From Winogradskyella tangerina (GTDB lineage Bacteria > Bacteroidota > Bacteroidia > Flavobacteriales > Flavobacteriaceae): a stretch of 64,000 nt of DNA. This document shows positions 9,621-18,883 of the stretch, piece by piece. Within the stretch, counting starts at the first letter, position 1, and each line of letters opens with the position of its first letter. The notes under the pieces are model-generated. The model ran no database searches, was not told the DNA's origin, and saw only the letters and a program-made list of their open reading frames with translations. The stretch is taken from contig NZ_QERF01000003.1 in assembly GCF_003260205.1 (NCBI RefSeq), positions 309,730 to 373,729 of the forward strand, given 5' to 3'. A program made the translations under genes and the position numbers.

Positions 9621-10859
9621 TTAAGACAACATCATAATTGCCTTCTTCAATGCTGCAATAAAGGTATCGATTTCTGCTTTGGTATTGTAGAACATAAATG
9701 ATGCTCTAATGGTACCAGGAATGTTATAATAATCCATTATTGGCTGGGCACAGTGATGACCAGTACGCACGGCAATACCCATTTTATCTAAAATAGTACC
9801 GATATCGTAAGGGTGAATATTACCAACATTAAATGAAATTACCGAAGTTTTGTGTTTGGCAGTTCCGTAGATCTTAACGCCTTCAATTTGTTGCAGAAGA
9901 TGAGTAGCATGTTCTAATAATTCGTGCTCATAATTGGCAATAGTTTCAAATCCAATAGCATTCATATAGTCTAATGCTGCCCCAAAGGCAATACCACCAC
10001 AAACATTGGGTGTGCCAGCTTCAAACTTATGTGGAAGATCTGCGTAGGTGGTTTTTTCAAAAGTGACTTCTGCGATCATTTCACCACCACCTTGGTAAGG
10101 GGGTAATTTTTTAAGCCAGTCTTGTTTACCATAAAGCATTCCTACACCCGTAGGACCGCAGATTTTGTGTGCGGAGCATACATAAAAATCAACATCTAAT
10201 GCCTGTACATCTGGTTTTATATGAGGGCAAGATTGTGCACCATCTACTAAAACAGCCGCTCCAACAGAATGGGCTTTGCTGATGATTTCTTCAATTGGAT
10301 TTATAGTGCCTAGCGCATTCGAAATATGATTCACAAAAACCAGTTTGGTGTTCTCATTGAGAAGTGCTTCAAATGCAGAGAGTTCTAACTCGCCATTGTC
10401 ATTCATGGGGATGACCTTCAATTCAGCACCAGTTTTCTCACAAAGCATTTGCCAAGGCACAATATTACTGTGGTGCTCTAAAGCTGAAACGATGATCTCA
10501 TCACCTTTTTTAAGAAGTGATGAAAATCCATTAGCTACTAAATTAATGCCATGCGTAGTACCGGAGGTGAAAATAATCTCGTGGGCATATTCGGCATTAA
10601 AATGCGTTTGAATTTTTCGTCGTGCTTGCTCGTACGCATCAGTGGCTTCCTGACTTAAGGCATGCACACCACGATGAATATTAGCGTTGTAGTTTGAATA
10701 GTAATCTACAATGACATCGATCACCTGCTGAGGTGTTTGCGATGTTGCCGCATTATCAAAATAGATCAGAGGTTTTCCGTTAACTTCTCGATTGAGTATT
10801 GGGAAGTCTTTTCTAATGGTTTCAACATTAAAGGTTGTATGATCTAATGTTTTACTCAT
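9621..10859 (-). CDS. sufS: SufS cysteine desulfurase
   Basis: 412 residues, full length for a class II cysteine desulfurase. YFDNAATSQTP lies near the N-terminus. The PLP-binding lysine is K232 in CSAHKICGP, and the active-site cysteine is C370 in RTGHHCAQP, the type II loop signature. The enzyme converts cysteine to alanine and delivers persulfide sulfur to SufE. It abuts sufD directly (sufD stops at 10860 and sufS starts at 10859), so the two are likely translationally coupled. Confidence 0.96.
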   Translation of the reverse strand: MSKTLDHTTFNVETIRKDFPILNREVNGKPLIYFDNAATSQTPQQVIDVIVDYYSNYNANIHRGVHALSQEATDAYEQARRKIQTHFNAEYAHEIIFTSGTTHGINLVANGFSSLLKKGDEIIVSALEHHSNIVPWQMLCEKTGAELKVIPMNDNGELELSAFEALLNENTKLVFVNHISNALGTINPIEEIISKAHSVGAAVLVDGAQSCPHIKPDVQALDVDFYVCSAHKICGPTGVGMLYGKQDWLKKLPPYQGGGEMIAEVTFEKTTYADLPHKFEAGTPNVCGGIAFGAALDYMNAIGFETIANYEHELLEHATHLLQQIEGVKIYGTAKHKTSVISFNVGNIHPYDIGTILDKMGIAVRTGHHCAQPIMDYYNIPGTIRASFMFYNTKAEIDTFIAALKKAIMMLS

Positions 10860-12173
10860 TTATAGGTCGAACCCGATATTTACACCCAATTTCTGAGCGA
10901 TGATCTTGGTAATTCTATTCTTTATTTCAGGAATCTTAACGGAGTCTAATACATTATTACTAAAGGCAAACATCAATAATGCTCTGGCTTCTTTCTCAGG
11001 AATACCTCGAGAACGCAGATAAAACATGGCACTTTCATCGAGTTGTCCGATGGTACATCCATGAGAACATTTCACGTCGTCCGCAAAAATTTCAAGCTGA
11101 GGCTTGGTATTTATACTTGCCTTATCGCTAATTAAAATATTGTTATTAGCCTGAAATGCATTTGTCTTCTGTGCTTCTTTTTCAACAATAACTTTTCCGT
11201 TGAAAACACCAGTAGCGCTATCATCGAAAATACCTTTGTAGTCTTGGTGACTTTCACAATTAGGCTCGATATGATGCACTAAGGTATTGTGATCTACATG
11301 TTGCTTGTTACCAATTATGGTAATGCCTTTCATTGTAGAATCTAAACGCTCTCCATTTTGAAAGAAATTCAGATTATTTCGAGTTAACTTTCCTCCGAAA
11401 GAAAACGTGTGCACCTTAGCAATACTTTCACGCTTTTGATTGATAAACGTATTATCAATTAATGAAGCGGTTTCTCTATCGTTCTGAATTTTATAATAAT
11501 CTACAATGGCTCTTTTGTTAGCGAAAATTTCAGTTACGCTATTTGTGAGAACAGGGTTGTCTGTTAAACTCTGATGACGCTCAATGATCTGAACGTGTGA
11601 ATTCTCATCAGCGACAATTAGATTTCGAGGCTGCAACATCAAAGCAGACTCATTTCCTGTAGAAAAATGTAAAATTTGAATTGGTTTTTCAACCAGTTTA
11701 TTCTTCGGAATGTGAATGTAAGCGCCTTCGGCAGAGAATGCGGTATTTAGAGATGATAAGCCATCTTTTGTTGCGATCTTATTGAAATAGTTTTCAATGA
11801 CCAATCTGTATTTTGGTTTGGTCAAAGCCGCCGACATTAAGCATACGTCAATACCATCATGAGTGGTTTGAGATAAGTGCGATGAGTACTTGCCGTCGAT
11901 AAAAATGATCTTATAAGAATCAATTTCGTGAATGAAATATTTCTTTACATCCTTAAACTCTAGAGCCTCTTCATGCTTGGGAAATACACTATAATCGTGT
12001 TTCAATACCGAATTCAATGAAGTATATTTCCAAGCTTCCTGACGCTTAGTCGGGAATCCTTCAACTTCAAATTGTTTTATAGCTTCGGTTCTAATATCAT
12101 GGACAGGTGAATCTATGTCGACCATATTTTCGAAGGCCATGAAAGACGATACGAGCTTCTCTTTTAATTCCAT
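10860..12173 (-). CDS. sufD: Fe-S assembly scaffold protein SufD
   Basis: 437 residues. The C-terminal beta-helix core of SufB/SufD proteins is evident: KTNAFQANNNILISDKA, KPQLEIFADDVKCSHGCTIG and LDESAMFYLRSRGI. SufD forms the SufBC2D scaffold with SufB and the ATPase SufC, and takes part in iron entry and cluster formation. It lies downstream of sufC across a 94-bp spacer that carries inverted CAGT repeats, the largest gap among the core suf genes. Confidence 0.95.
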   Translation of the reverse strand: MELKEKLVSSFMAFENMVDIDSPVHDIRTEAIKQFEVEGFPTKRQEAWKYTSLNSVLKHDYSVFPKHEEALEFKDVKKYFIHEIDSYKIIFIDGKYSSHLSQTTHDGIDVCLMSAALTKPKYRLVIENYFNKIATKDGLSSLNTAFSAEGAYIHIPKNKLVEKPIQILHFSTGNESALMLQPRNLIVADENSHVQIIERHQSLTDNPVLTNSVTEIFANKRAIVDYYKIQNDRETASLIDNTFINQKRESIAKVHTFSFGGKLTRNNLNFFQNGERLDSTMKGITIIGNKQHVDHNTLVHHIEPNCESHQDYKGIFDDSATGVFNGKVIVEKEAQKTNAFQANNNILISDKASINTKPQLEIFADDVKCSHGCTIGQLDESAMFYLRSRGIPEKEARALLMFAFSNNVLDSVKIPEIKNRITKIIAQKLGVNIGFDL

Positions 12174-12179
12174 ATGTTT

Positions 12180-12257
12180 CAGTTTTCAGTTTTCGGTCAC
12201 AGTTGTTCAGCTAGTTTTATTTGATGTATCATAACTGAATACTGTTACTGCCTACTG
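12180..12257. repeat. Inverted CAGT/ACTG repeat element between sufC and sufD
   Basis: Four CAGT-like units (12180, 12187, CGGT at 12194, 12200) recur every 6-7 bases in the left half. Four ACTG units (12234, 12241, 12247, 12254) recur at the same spacing in the right half, giving two arms in inverted orientation. Similar CAGT-rich spacers are, from memory, frequent between genes in Flavobacteriaceae. The element fills the sufC-sufD spacer, so its RNA would fold within the operon transcript. Confidence 0.6.
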
Positions 12258-12267
12258 TTTCTTGGCG

Positions 12268-13020
12268 CTATGCGCCTACTTCTTCTTTAATCCAGTCGTA
12301 ACCTTTGGCTTCTAATTCGTGCGCTAATTCTTTTGGTCCTGATTTTACGATCTTACCATCGTGTAAAACATGAACAAAATCTGGCACTATATAATCTAAT
12401 AAACGCTGATAGTGTGTGATTACTATAACCGCATTATCTTTTGATTTTAGTTTGTTAACGCCGTTAGCCACAATTCTTAGAGCATCGATATCCAATCCAG
12501 AATCTGTCTCGTCTAGAATAGCCAATTTTGGTTCTAACATAGCCATTTGAAAGATCTCATTTCGTTTCTTCTCACCACCTGAAAATCCTTCGTTGAGCGA
12601 GCGCGATAAAAACTTACGATCGATCTCTAGCATTTCAGATTTTTCACGAATCATTTTTAGCATTTCGTTAGCGGGCATATCTTCTAATCCTTTCGCTTTA
12701 CGCGTTTCGTTGATCGCGGTTTTCATGAAGTTAGTAACACTAACTCCAGGAATTTCCACTGGATATTGAAACGATAAGAATACACCTTTGTGGGCGCGTT
12801 CTTCTGGGCCAAGCTCGTCAATATTTTCACCATCTAAAAGGATTTCTCCCTCTTCAACCTCATAATCTTCCTTACCTGCAACAACTGCGGCCAAAGTACT
12901 TTTACCAGAACCATTAGGTCCCATAATGGCATGAACTTCACCTGGTTTAACATGAAGATTAATGCCTTTTAAAATGGCTTTATCATCTACACTAGCGTGT
13001 AAGTTATTTATCTTTAACAT
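12268..13020 (-). CDS. sufC: SufC ATPase
   Basis: 250 residues, an ABC-type ATPase of the SufC family. Walker A is GPNGSGKST (G34-T42), the signature is [11 protein letters not shown] (near residue 148), and Walker B with the catalytic Glu is [12 protein letters not shown] (D170, E171). SufC powers conformational change of the SufBC2D scaffold and has no membrane partner. A GGCGC/GCGCC mini-hairpin overlaps its stop codon. Five bases separate it from the lipoprotein gene upstream. Confidence 0.96.
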   Translation of the reverse strand: MLKINNLHASVDDKAILKGINLHVKPGEVHAIMGPNGSGKSTLAAVVAGKEDYEVEEGEILLDGENIDELGPEERAHKGVFLSFQYPVEIPGVSVTNFMKTAINETRKAKGLEDMPANEMLKMIREKSEMLEIDRKFLSRSLNEGFSGGEKKRNEIFQMAMLEPKLAILDETDSGLDIDALRIVANGVNKLKSKDNAVIVITHYQRLLDYIVPDFVHVLHDGKIVKSGPKELAHELEAKGYDWIKEEVGA

Positions 13021-13025
13021 TGCTT

Positions 13026-13442
13026 TTAGTTTGCTAATTGAATTACGTCTTTTTTATTTGGATCAGGTGCTTCCACCTTTAAAATGTCTTTAACTTCTAT
13101 AATATTCTTCCATAGAATATTCTGATCAGTATTTTCTGTTCTCTTAACTCTAATTGTAACAGGGACGGATGTGTACTCGTTCGTTTTGAAGGGTTTCACC
13201 TGTTCGTGTAACGCCAACATATTGTCATCGACCACAACACCATAAATATCGCCGTTAGGCATTTCAAATACTGCAGCTTTTTGTGCCTCATCGTAAAGAA
13301 AATCACCTTTCATAGTAATAAGTCCATCGTTTTGATCGTAAGATTTTGCACGATTTTCTTCGAGGTCGATGTTCTGTTTCGACTCATTTTTACAAGCCAC
13401 AACTCCCATTATCAGTAAAAGAATAACAAATACTTTTTTCAT
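13026..13442 (-). CDS. Small lipoprotein between sufB and sufC
   Basis: 138 residues with a clean lipoprotein signal: [17 protein letters not shown], lipobox GVVAC. The mature part has [25 protein letters not shown] and [25 protein letters not shown], a beta-rich pattern that could be a small barrel or OB-like fold (inference). I recognise no family. It is 11 bp downstream of sufB and 5 bp upstream of sufC, so it is certainly in the operon transcript. Its product should face the periplasm or outer membrane, unlike the rest of the pathway. Confidence 0.8.
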   Translation of the reverse strand: MKKVFVILLLIMGVVACKNESKQNIDLEENRAKSYDQNDGLITMKGDFLYDEAQKAAVFEMPNGDIYGVVVDDNMLALHEQVKPFKTNEYTSVPVTIRVKRTENTDQNILWKNIIEVKDILKVEAPDPNKKDVIQLAN

Positions 13443-13453
13443 ATTATTCGTTT

Positions 13454-14902
13454 TTATCCTACAGAACCTTCTAAACTTATTTCCAATAATTTTTGCGCTT
13501 CAACTGCAAATTCCATTGGAAGTTTATTTAGAACTTCTTTACTAAACCCATTAACGATTAGTGCAATGGCTTTCTCAGTATCGATCCCACGCTGGTTACA
13601 GTAAAAAATTTGGTCCTCACCAATTTTACTCGTTGTAGCCTCGTGTTCTATCTGTGCTGATTTATTTTTGGCTTCTATGTATGGAAACGTGTGTGCACCG
13701 CACTCATTACCCATCAATAGACTATCGCATTGGGAGAAATTTCGAGCATTATCTGCACGCGAGCTAATCTGTACAAGACCGCGATATGAATTTTGAGATT
13801 TACCAGCCGAAATACCTTTTGAAATAATTGTTGACTTGGTATTTTTCCCTAAGTGAACCATTTTGGTTCCGGTGTCTGCTTGCTGGAAATTATTCGTCAC
13901 AGCAATGGAGTAAAACTCACCAACTGAATTGTCTCCTTTTAATACGCATGAAGGATATTTCCATGTTACTGCTGAACCAGTTTCAACCTGTGTCCAAGAT
14001 ATTTTTGCATTGGTTTCGCATAAACCTCTCTTGGTTACAAAGTTGTAAACACCACCTTTACCTTCGGCATTACCTGGGTACCAGTTTTGTACTGTTGAAT
14101 ATTTTATTTCCGCGTCGTCTAACGCAATGAGTTCCACAACGGCCGCATGCAACTGGTTTTCATCTCTACTTGGCGCAGTACAACCTTCGAGGTAACTCAC
14201 ATAACTGCCTTCATCAGCAATTACTAAAGTACGCTCAAACTGACCTGTACCAGCTTGGTTAATTCTGAAGTATGTCGACAATTCCATTGGGCACTTAACA
14301 CCTTTCGGAATGTAACAGAATGAACCATCACTAAATACGGCAGAATTTAAAGCTGCATAAAAGTTATCTTTTTGAGGAACAACAGTACCGATATATTTTT
14401 TCACCAATTCAGGGTGCTCCTGAATGGCTTCAGAAATACTCATAAAGATGATTCCTTTTTCAGCTAATGTCTTTTTGAATGTCGTTGCTACAGAAACTGA
14501 ATCTACCACCACATCCATGGCAACACCAGCTAATTTCTTTTGCTCATCAAGAGAAATCCCTAGCTTTTCGAAAGTTGCCAATAATTCTGGATCAACTTCA
14601 TCTAAGCTATCGTATTTTGGCTTACTGTTTGGTGCCGAGTAATAAGAGATCGCCTGAAAATCTGGTTTTTCATAATGTACATTTGCCCATTCTGGTTCGG
14701 TCATTTCTTTCCAAACTTTAAAGGCTTGTAATCGCCATTCGGTCATCCACTCGGGCTCTTCCTTCTTTTTCGAAATGGCTCTAACAATATCTTCGTTTAG
14801 GCCAACAGGAAATGTGTCAGATTCTATATCTGTATAAAAACCGTATTCGTATTCTTTGGTTTTTAACTCTTCTCTTAAATCGTCTTCAGTATACTTACTC
14901 AT
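13454..14902 (-). CDS. sufB: Fe-S assembly scaffold protein SufB
   Basis: 482 residues, the normal SufB length. Signatures include [42 protein letters not shown], and near the C-terminus [19 protein letters not shown] followed by [22 protein letters not shown]. SufB is the main cluster-building subunit of SufBC2D. It is the second gene of the operon, 10 bp after the sufA-like gene. Confidence 0.97.
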   Translation of the reverse strand: MSKYTEDDLREELKTKEYEYGFYTDIESDTFPVGLNEDIVRAISKKKEEPEWMTEWRLQAFKVWKEMTEPEWANVHYEKPDFQAISYYSAPNSKPKYDSLDEVDPELLATFEKLGISLDEQKKLAGVAMDVVVDSVSVATTFKKTLAEKGIIFMSISEAIQEHPELVKKYIGTVVPQKDNFYAALNSAVFSDGSFCYIPKGVKCPMELSTYFRINQAGTGQFERTLVIADEGSYVSYLEGCTAPSRDENQLHAAVVELIALDDAEIKYSTVQNWYPGNAEGKGGVYNFVTKRGLCETNAKISWTQVETGSAVTWKYPSCVLKGDNSVGEFYSIAVTNNFQQADTGTKMVHLGKNTKSTIISKGISAGKSQNSYRGLVQISSRADNARNFSQCDSLLMGNECGAHTFPYIEAKNKSAQIEHEATTSKIGEDQIFYCNQRGIDTEKAIALIVNGFSKEVLNKLPMEFAVEAQKLLEISLEGSVG

Positions 14903-14911
14903 GCGTCTTTT

Positions 14912-15241
14912 TTAAAGTGAAAATGATTCGCCACAACCGCAAGTGCGATTTGCATTAGGATTGTTGAATACAAAACCAGTGCCGTTAAGTCCACCAGAAT
15001 ATTCGAGTGTTGTGCCTATGAGGTAAAGAAAACTCTTTTTATCAACGATGATTTTTACGCCATTATCTTCAAACACTTTATCACCATCAATTTGTTCTTT
15101 GTCAAATTTTAAATCGTACGACAAACCAGAGCATCCACCACTTTTAACACCAACTCTAATGTAGTCAGTATCAGGATTAAAGCCGTCGTCATTCATAAGT
15201 TCAACGACTTTACGCTTTGCTTGTTCAGAAACTTTAATCAT
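14912..15241 (-). CDS. A-type Fe-S carrier (SufA/IscA/HesB family), first gene of the suf operon
   Basis: 109 residues with the three cluster-binding cysteines of A-type carriers: C37 in SGGCSGLSY, and C101 and C103 in TCGCGESF. These proteins accept clusters from the scaffold and pass them to apo-targets. Position at the head of the suf operon argues for a SufA role, although ErpA/IscA cannot be excluded on sequence alone. Confidence 0.93.
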   Translation of the reverse strand: MIKVSEQAKRKVVELMNDDGFNPDTDYIRVGVKSGGCSGLSYDLKFDKEQIDGDKVFEDNGVKIIVDKKSFLYLIGTTLEYSGGLNGTGFVFNNPNANRTCGCGESFSL

Positions 15242-15273
15242 AATCTTAAAATAGATTAATTCTAAATTGAATG

Positions 15274-15281
15274 CAAATATA
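15274..15281 (-). promoter_or_regulatory. Candidate -7 element (TATATTTG) of the suf operon
   Basis: CAAATATA on the plus strand reads TATATTTG on the minus strand, 32 bp before the first suf start codon. It matches TAnnTTTG. The expected -33 region has only a weak match, and no Fur- or IscR-like operator was recognised. Confidence 0.45.
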
Positions 15282-15354
15282 CGATATAGCTTAGGTTAAA
15301 CCATATTTGCTAACATTATATTAGCATATAAGTTAATAGAATTTTCCTATGGAA

Positions 15355-15591
15355 TTAGGAAAACTTTGGTTTCGACAATTGTAAGTTAAGATGAAATAAT
15401 TGTCTAAGGGTAGATTGAACGTCTTTATTAGCAATGCTGAACTCATCGAAATTGCCATTTTTATCCGTGGTCTCAGTTACACCACAGTGGCTACATTTCA
15501 GGTCTATGGTTTGATCAGAATTTGTTTTTGTTTTCACAAAATTATGACCAAACACAGCACAAGGGACTGCTTTGTTCGAAGTAGGTTTCAT
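15355..15591 (-). CDS. Small FGH zinc-knuckle protein (copy 1 of 3)
   Basis: 78 residues. It contains CAVFGHNFVKT followed by LKCSHCG and DKNGNF. The spacing C-x4-H-x16-C-x2-C is the same as in the two mini-genes at 21489-21719 and 21805-22044, with no gap needed to align them, so this is a real family and the four residues are a plausible zinc site. No signal peptide. It stands alone between the suf promoter and the lipoprotein operon. Function unknown; it resembles small phage/bacterial zinc-ribbon proteins of the DUF1660 kind, but that link is tentative. Confidence 0.65.
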   Translation of the reverse strand: MKPTSNKAVPCAVFGHNFVKTKTNSDQTIDLKCSHCGVTETTDKNGNFDEFSIANKDVQSTLRQLFHLNLQLSKPKFS

Positions 15592-15696
15592 TCGTAAGAT
15601 TTGGGATTGAAAATTTAGTAATTTTCACAAAAGAACATGCTAAAACACATGATTTTTCGATGAAACACACTATTTTAACGGATATTTCTTACAATA

Positions 15697-16755
15697 TCAA
15701 TTTTGAAAATCTGGATTATTTATGAATGAAGGGTCGGAAAGTGTTAGCAAAAATGCTTTGAGATCGGCTTTTTCCTGATCGGTTAATTGCACGCCGCCCT
15801 GATCTACCTGTTTCATGAGCGGATCGATGGTAGGAGAATCTTGAAGTCCTTCGCTGTAATGATCAATAACTTCATCTAAAGTAGTAAACCTGCCATCGTG
15901 CATGTAAGGAGCCGTGTAGGCCAAATTGCGTAGTGATGGGGTTCTAAATTTACCGTTGTCGTTAGGATCGCCAGTTACAGCGCCCAGACCTAAGTCAGTG
16001 AAGGTTGCATCGAGGCCATTGTTATGGAAATCATTGTTGGTCCAAAGTGGATTATTTGGATTACCATGACAATGAAAACAATCGCCTTTATCTTCTCTAA
16101 GAAAAATGTCCAATCCGTTTAATTCTTGAGCAGTCAACGTGGTTTGCCCTAAGGAATATTGGTCAAATTTTGAATTGGCCGAAATAAGCGTACGCTCAAA
16201 TTGCGCGATAGCTTTTGTTGTAAGCTCTTTAGTTATAGTTGAGGTGTTGAAAGCCAATTGAAACAATTCAGGATATTCAGGATCTGCTTGTAGTCGCTCA
16301 ACAACATTATCCCAATCGCTATGAAGTTCAATAGGATTTTCTACGGGTTCTTCGGCCTGTCGCTCTAAACTCAATGCACTTCCATCCCAGTTAAAACGTT
16401 TATCGTAATTCCAAGCCAAATTAAAAATAGGCATAGAGTTTCGTGTGCCGGCAATGCCATCAATGCCAACGCTCGTTATCATATTATCTGTAAAGGCCTG
16501 TTGAGGAGCATGGCAAAAGGCACAAGCTTTAGTTCCATTTGCAGATAGAATTTTATCGAAGAATAATTTTTTCCCTAGGGCTACACCTTCAACAGTCTGA
16601 GGATTGTCGGCAGGAATAACAGGGGCAATAATATTGCTAGAGAAAATCTCTGGAATATCTAAAGGCATCGCCGTTGGTTCATAGCCTCTTTCGTCATCAG
16701 AACAACTCAGGCTGCAAACGGCAAAAATCAACAATATCCATCTGTTGGCTTTCAC
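15697..16755 (-). CDS. Dihaem cytochrome c peroxidase-family lipoprotein (MbnH/MauG-like)
   Basis: 352 residues from a GTG start one base after the stop of the MbnP-like gene, with GGAG just upstream. The lipobox cysteine is C18 (SLSC). Two c-type haem sites are visible, CAFCH at 78-82 and CFHCH at 226-230. The family architecture is clear: GKKLFFDKILSANGTKAC, FNWDGSALSLERQAEEP and TPSLRNLAYTAPYMHDGR. Known members are peroxidases (CcpA), MauG and MbnH. Adjacency to an MbnP-like gene favours an MbnH-type role, oxidising a residue of its partner in the periplasm. That assignment is inference. Confidence 0.9.
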   Translation of the reverse strand: MKANRWILLIFAVCSLSCSDDERGYEPTAMPLDIPEIFSSNIIAPVIPADNPQTVEGVALGKKLFFDKILSANGTKACAFCHAPQQAFTDNMITSVGIDGIAGTRNSMPIFNLAWNYDKRFNWDGSALSLERQAEEPVENPIELHSDWDNVVERLQADPEYPELFQLAFNTSTITKELTTKAIAQFERTLISANSKFDQYSLGQTTLTAQELNGLDIFLREDKGDCFHCHGNPNNPLWTNNDFHNNGLDATFTDLGLGAVTGDPNDNGKFRTPSLRNLAYTAPYMHDGRFTTLDEVIDHYSEGLQDSPTIDPLMKQVDQGGVQLTDQEKADLKAFLLTLSDPSFINNPDFQN

Positions 16756-16756
16756 T

Positions 16757-17542
16757 CTACTCCGTAATTTGGGTTACTTCACCTAAACTAAATACACTCT
16801 GTCCATTTTCAAACATTAAAATCTGAGCCGTAGAATTTGGCATTAACATCTGATTATAAACATTTAAATCCCATTGGTTTGGGTTCTTAAACCATTCAGC
16901 AATATTCATCTGAATTTCAATTTCAGTTCCGTTGGTTATCGCAATAGCTCCTAAATTCACATTGAAAAATGTGTCTTGTGGAAAAGTTGGATTAGGCCCT
17001 GGATTGTCAACCGCTCTAATTGCATGGTAGTTAAAGCCTTGTTCATCCATGCTTGAATTGATAAACTTTCCATCGAATTGCATGTAATGGTAGCCACCAC
17101 CTAACATATCTGGGACATTGAAAGAAGCTGAATTGAGATCCACATAGTTTTGGGCATTGTCTTCATTGTCGAGACCGAAAGTAAATGACACATTGTTAAA
17201 ATTGCCTACGGGAATAGTACTCGGTAATTCAAAGGTTAAGCTATTATCGATACTGATATCAACTAAATTATGAGCATTAGTGCTTAACACTTCACCTGAA
17301 TTTGTTCTAAAAGTTATATCTGAAATCACATAGCGCAAACGTTCAATACTCAAAGTTTCGCCATTCGCATTTACAAAATTAAAACTATTCAGGTCTGCAT
17401 TGGTTACAGCGGTACCATCCCAATTAAATGTAAATCTGAAGGTGGGATTTACCTGCTGCGAATTTGCAGGGTCTGAGTCATCAGTTTCACAAGCGCAAAG
17501 ACATGCAGTAAAAACAAGCAACGCAATAATTTTCTTAATCAT
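16757..17542 (-). CDS. MbnP-family lipoprotein
   Basis: 261 residues from ATG 17542, which is one base after the upstream stop and has GGAG 6-7 bases before it; an ATG 12 bases further up is possible but lies within the preceding gene. The signal ends LCAC with C18 as lipid site. The body matches the MbnP pattern as I recall it: FRFTFNWDG, FVNANGETLSIERLRYVISDI, GNFNNVSFTFGLD, GGGYHYMQFDGKF and a late VQ-like IQMNIAEWF. MbnP proteins bind copper after a partner dihaem enzyme modifies a tryptophan to kynurenine. The partner gene follows immediately. Which Trp (candidates in NWDG or AEWFKNPNQW) is modified here is unknown. Confidence 0.8.
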   Translation of the reverse strand: MIKKIIALLVFTACLCACETDDSDPANSQQVNPTFRFTFNWDGTAVTNADLNSFNFVNANGETLSIERLRYVISDITFRTNSGEVLSTNAHNLVDISIDNSLTFELPSTIPVGNFNNVSFTFGLDNEDNAQNYVDLNSASFNVPDMLGGGYHYMQFDGKFINSSMDEQGFNYHAIRAVDNPGPNPTFPQDTFFNVNLGAIAITNGTEIEIQMNIAEWFKNPNQWDLNVYNQMLMPNSTAQILMFENGQSVFSLGEVTQITE

Positions 17543-17543
17543 T

Positions 17544-18878
17544 TTAATCTCCAATTTTTATTAAAAGTAAATCTGTAAATCCTTTATTCTCTATGATGTC
17601 TCCATCATTGCTGGTGGTGTCTCCAACGCCAATAACGGTACCGTTGTTTAATTCGGTAACGCCATAGGAAAAATCTATGTTAGAACCTCCGACACTTCGC
17701 TCCCAGATGATATCTCCGTTGTCGTCTACATAAACAATCCAAGCATCGTTTTGTCCTTTATTTTCAGAAACGTCATTGTCATTACTTCGCGAGCTACCAG
17801 CTAAGATAAACCCATTGTTTTGTGATTTTGAAATAGCCCTCGCAACATCAAAACTAGAGCCACCTAGGGTCTTTTCCCAAATAATATCTCCATTTGGCGA
17901 AATTTTTATTAACCAAAGATCGGCACCACCTTTATTGTTGGAAACGTCATTATCGGTGCTTCGTGTATCTCCAGCTATTATAAAGTTACCATCATTGGTA
18001 CGAATAATTCCTCTTGCTTCGTCAATTTGACTTCCTCCAAACGATTTCTCCCAAACCAACCCTCCTGTTGAAGATATTCTTATAACCCAAAAATCGTAGG
18101 ATCCAAGATTTCCTGAAATGTCTGTGTCTGCGCTATCCGAACCTCCGGCAATTATAAATCCATTGTCACTTGTTTGTGCAATGCCTTCAGGTGTATCCGT
18201 GAAGTTTCCTCCGAAGTAGCGACTCCATTCTAAATTTCCTGAACTATCAATTTTCAATACCCAATAATCACCACCTGCATGTCTATCTGATTGACGTGAT
18301 GTGTTGCCAGCGCCACCAGATGCTGTAACATCTAGAGTTCCTGAGATTAAATATCCTTGGTCATTAGTTTGAATGACGGATATACCAGAATCTGCCCCTT
18401 GGAAACCATATGATTTTTGCCAGGTGATATTGCCAAAGGCATCTAGTTTAGCTAACCAGAAATCTTGAAGTCCGGCATTGTCACTAACATCTCCCGAAGC
18501 GCTAAAACTGAAACCTAGAATGGCATAGCCACCATCTTGTGTTTGAATGATATTACGACCTCTATCGTCGGCATCTCCGCCGTAGGTTTTTTGCCATTCC
18601 AAGTTATCTTGCGCATCAAATTTTAAAACCCAATAGTCAAAGCTTTCATCTTGCTTATCCGTAATATCACCATCATTACTTTGCGTGAATCCTAAAATAG
18701 CGTAGCCTCCATCTGAGGTAGCTACAACAGATTGCCCACTATCATTGTTTGAACCGCCATAGGTCTTAACTATTGTGACTGGATTTGCATTGTTTTCAAT
18801 AACCCCGTCATCATTACTGCAGCTTAACATGAGTAGTGAGAGCAAAGTGCAAACATAATATGACCAGGCTCTATTCAT
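17544..18878 (-). CDS. Lipoprotein with seven propeller-like repeats
   Basis: 444 residues. Lipoprotein signal with LMLSCSND (Cys20). From about residue 37 to the end the protein consists of seven repeats of about 58 residues. Each repeat begins YGG or FGG, passes through an (I/V)xxTxDGGFIIAG segment and a D(F/Y)W(V/L)(V/I/A)K strand, and ends GNLEWQK or similar. Seven such units suggest a seven-bladed beta-propeller displayed on the envelope. It is followed by the MbnP-like gene with only one base between stop and start, so the two are coupled. Ligand or partner unknown. Confidence 0.85.
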   Translation of the reverse strand: MNRAWSYYVCTLLSLLMLSCSNDDGVIENNANPVTIVKTYGGSNNDSGQSVVATSDGGYAILGFTQSNDGDITDKQDESFDYWVLKFDAQDNLEWQKTYGGDADDRGRNIIQTQDGGYAILGFSFSASGDVSDNAGLQDFWLAKLDAFGNITWQKSYGFQGADSGISVIQTNDQGYLISGTLDVTASGGAGNTSRQSDRHAGGDYWVLKIDSSGNLEWSRYFGGNFTDTPEGIAQTSDNGFIIAGGSDSADTDISGNLGSYDFWVIRISSTGGLVWEKSFGGSQIDEARGIIRTNDGNFIIAGDTRSTDNDVSNNKGGADLWLIKISPNGDIIWEKTLGGSSFDVARAISKSQNNGFILAGSSRSNDNDVSENKGQNDAWIVYVDDNGDIIWERSVGGSNIDFSYGVTELNNGTVIGVGDTTSNDGDIIENKGFTDLLLIKIGD

Positions 18879-18883
18879 ATTTC

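Noticed and set aside
13828..14721. Plus-strand frames opposite sufB
   Set aside because: sufB is unmistakable on the minus strand; the antisense frames have no coherent motifs.
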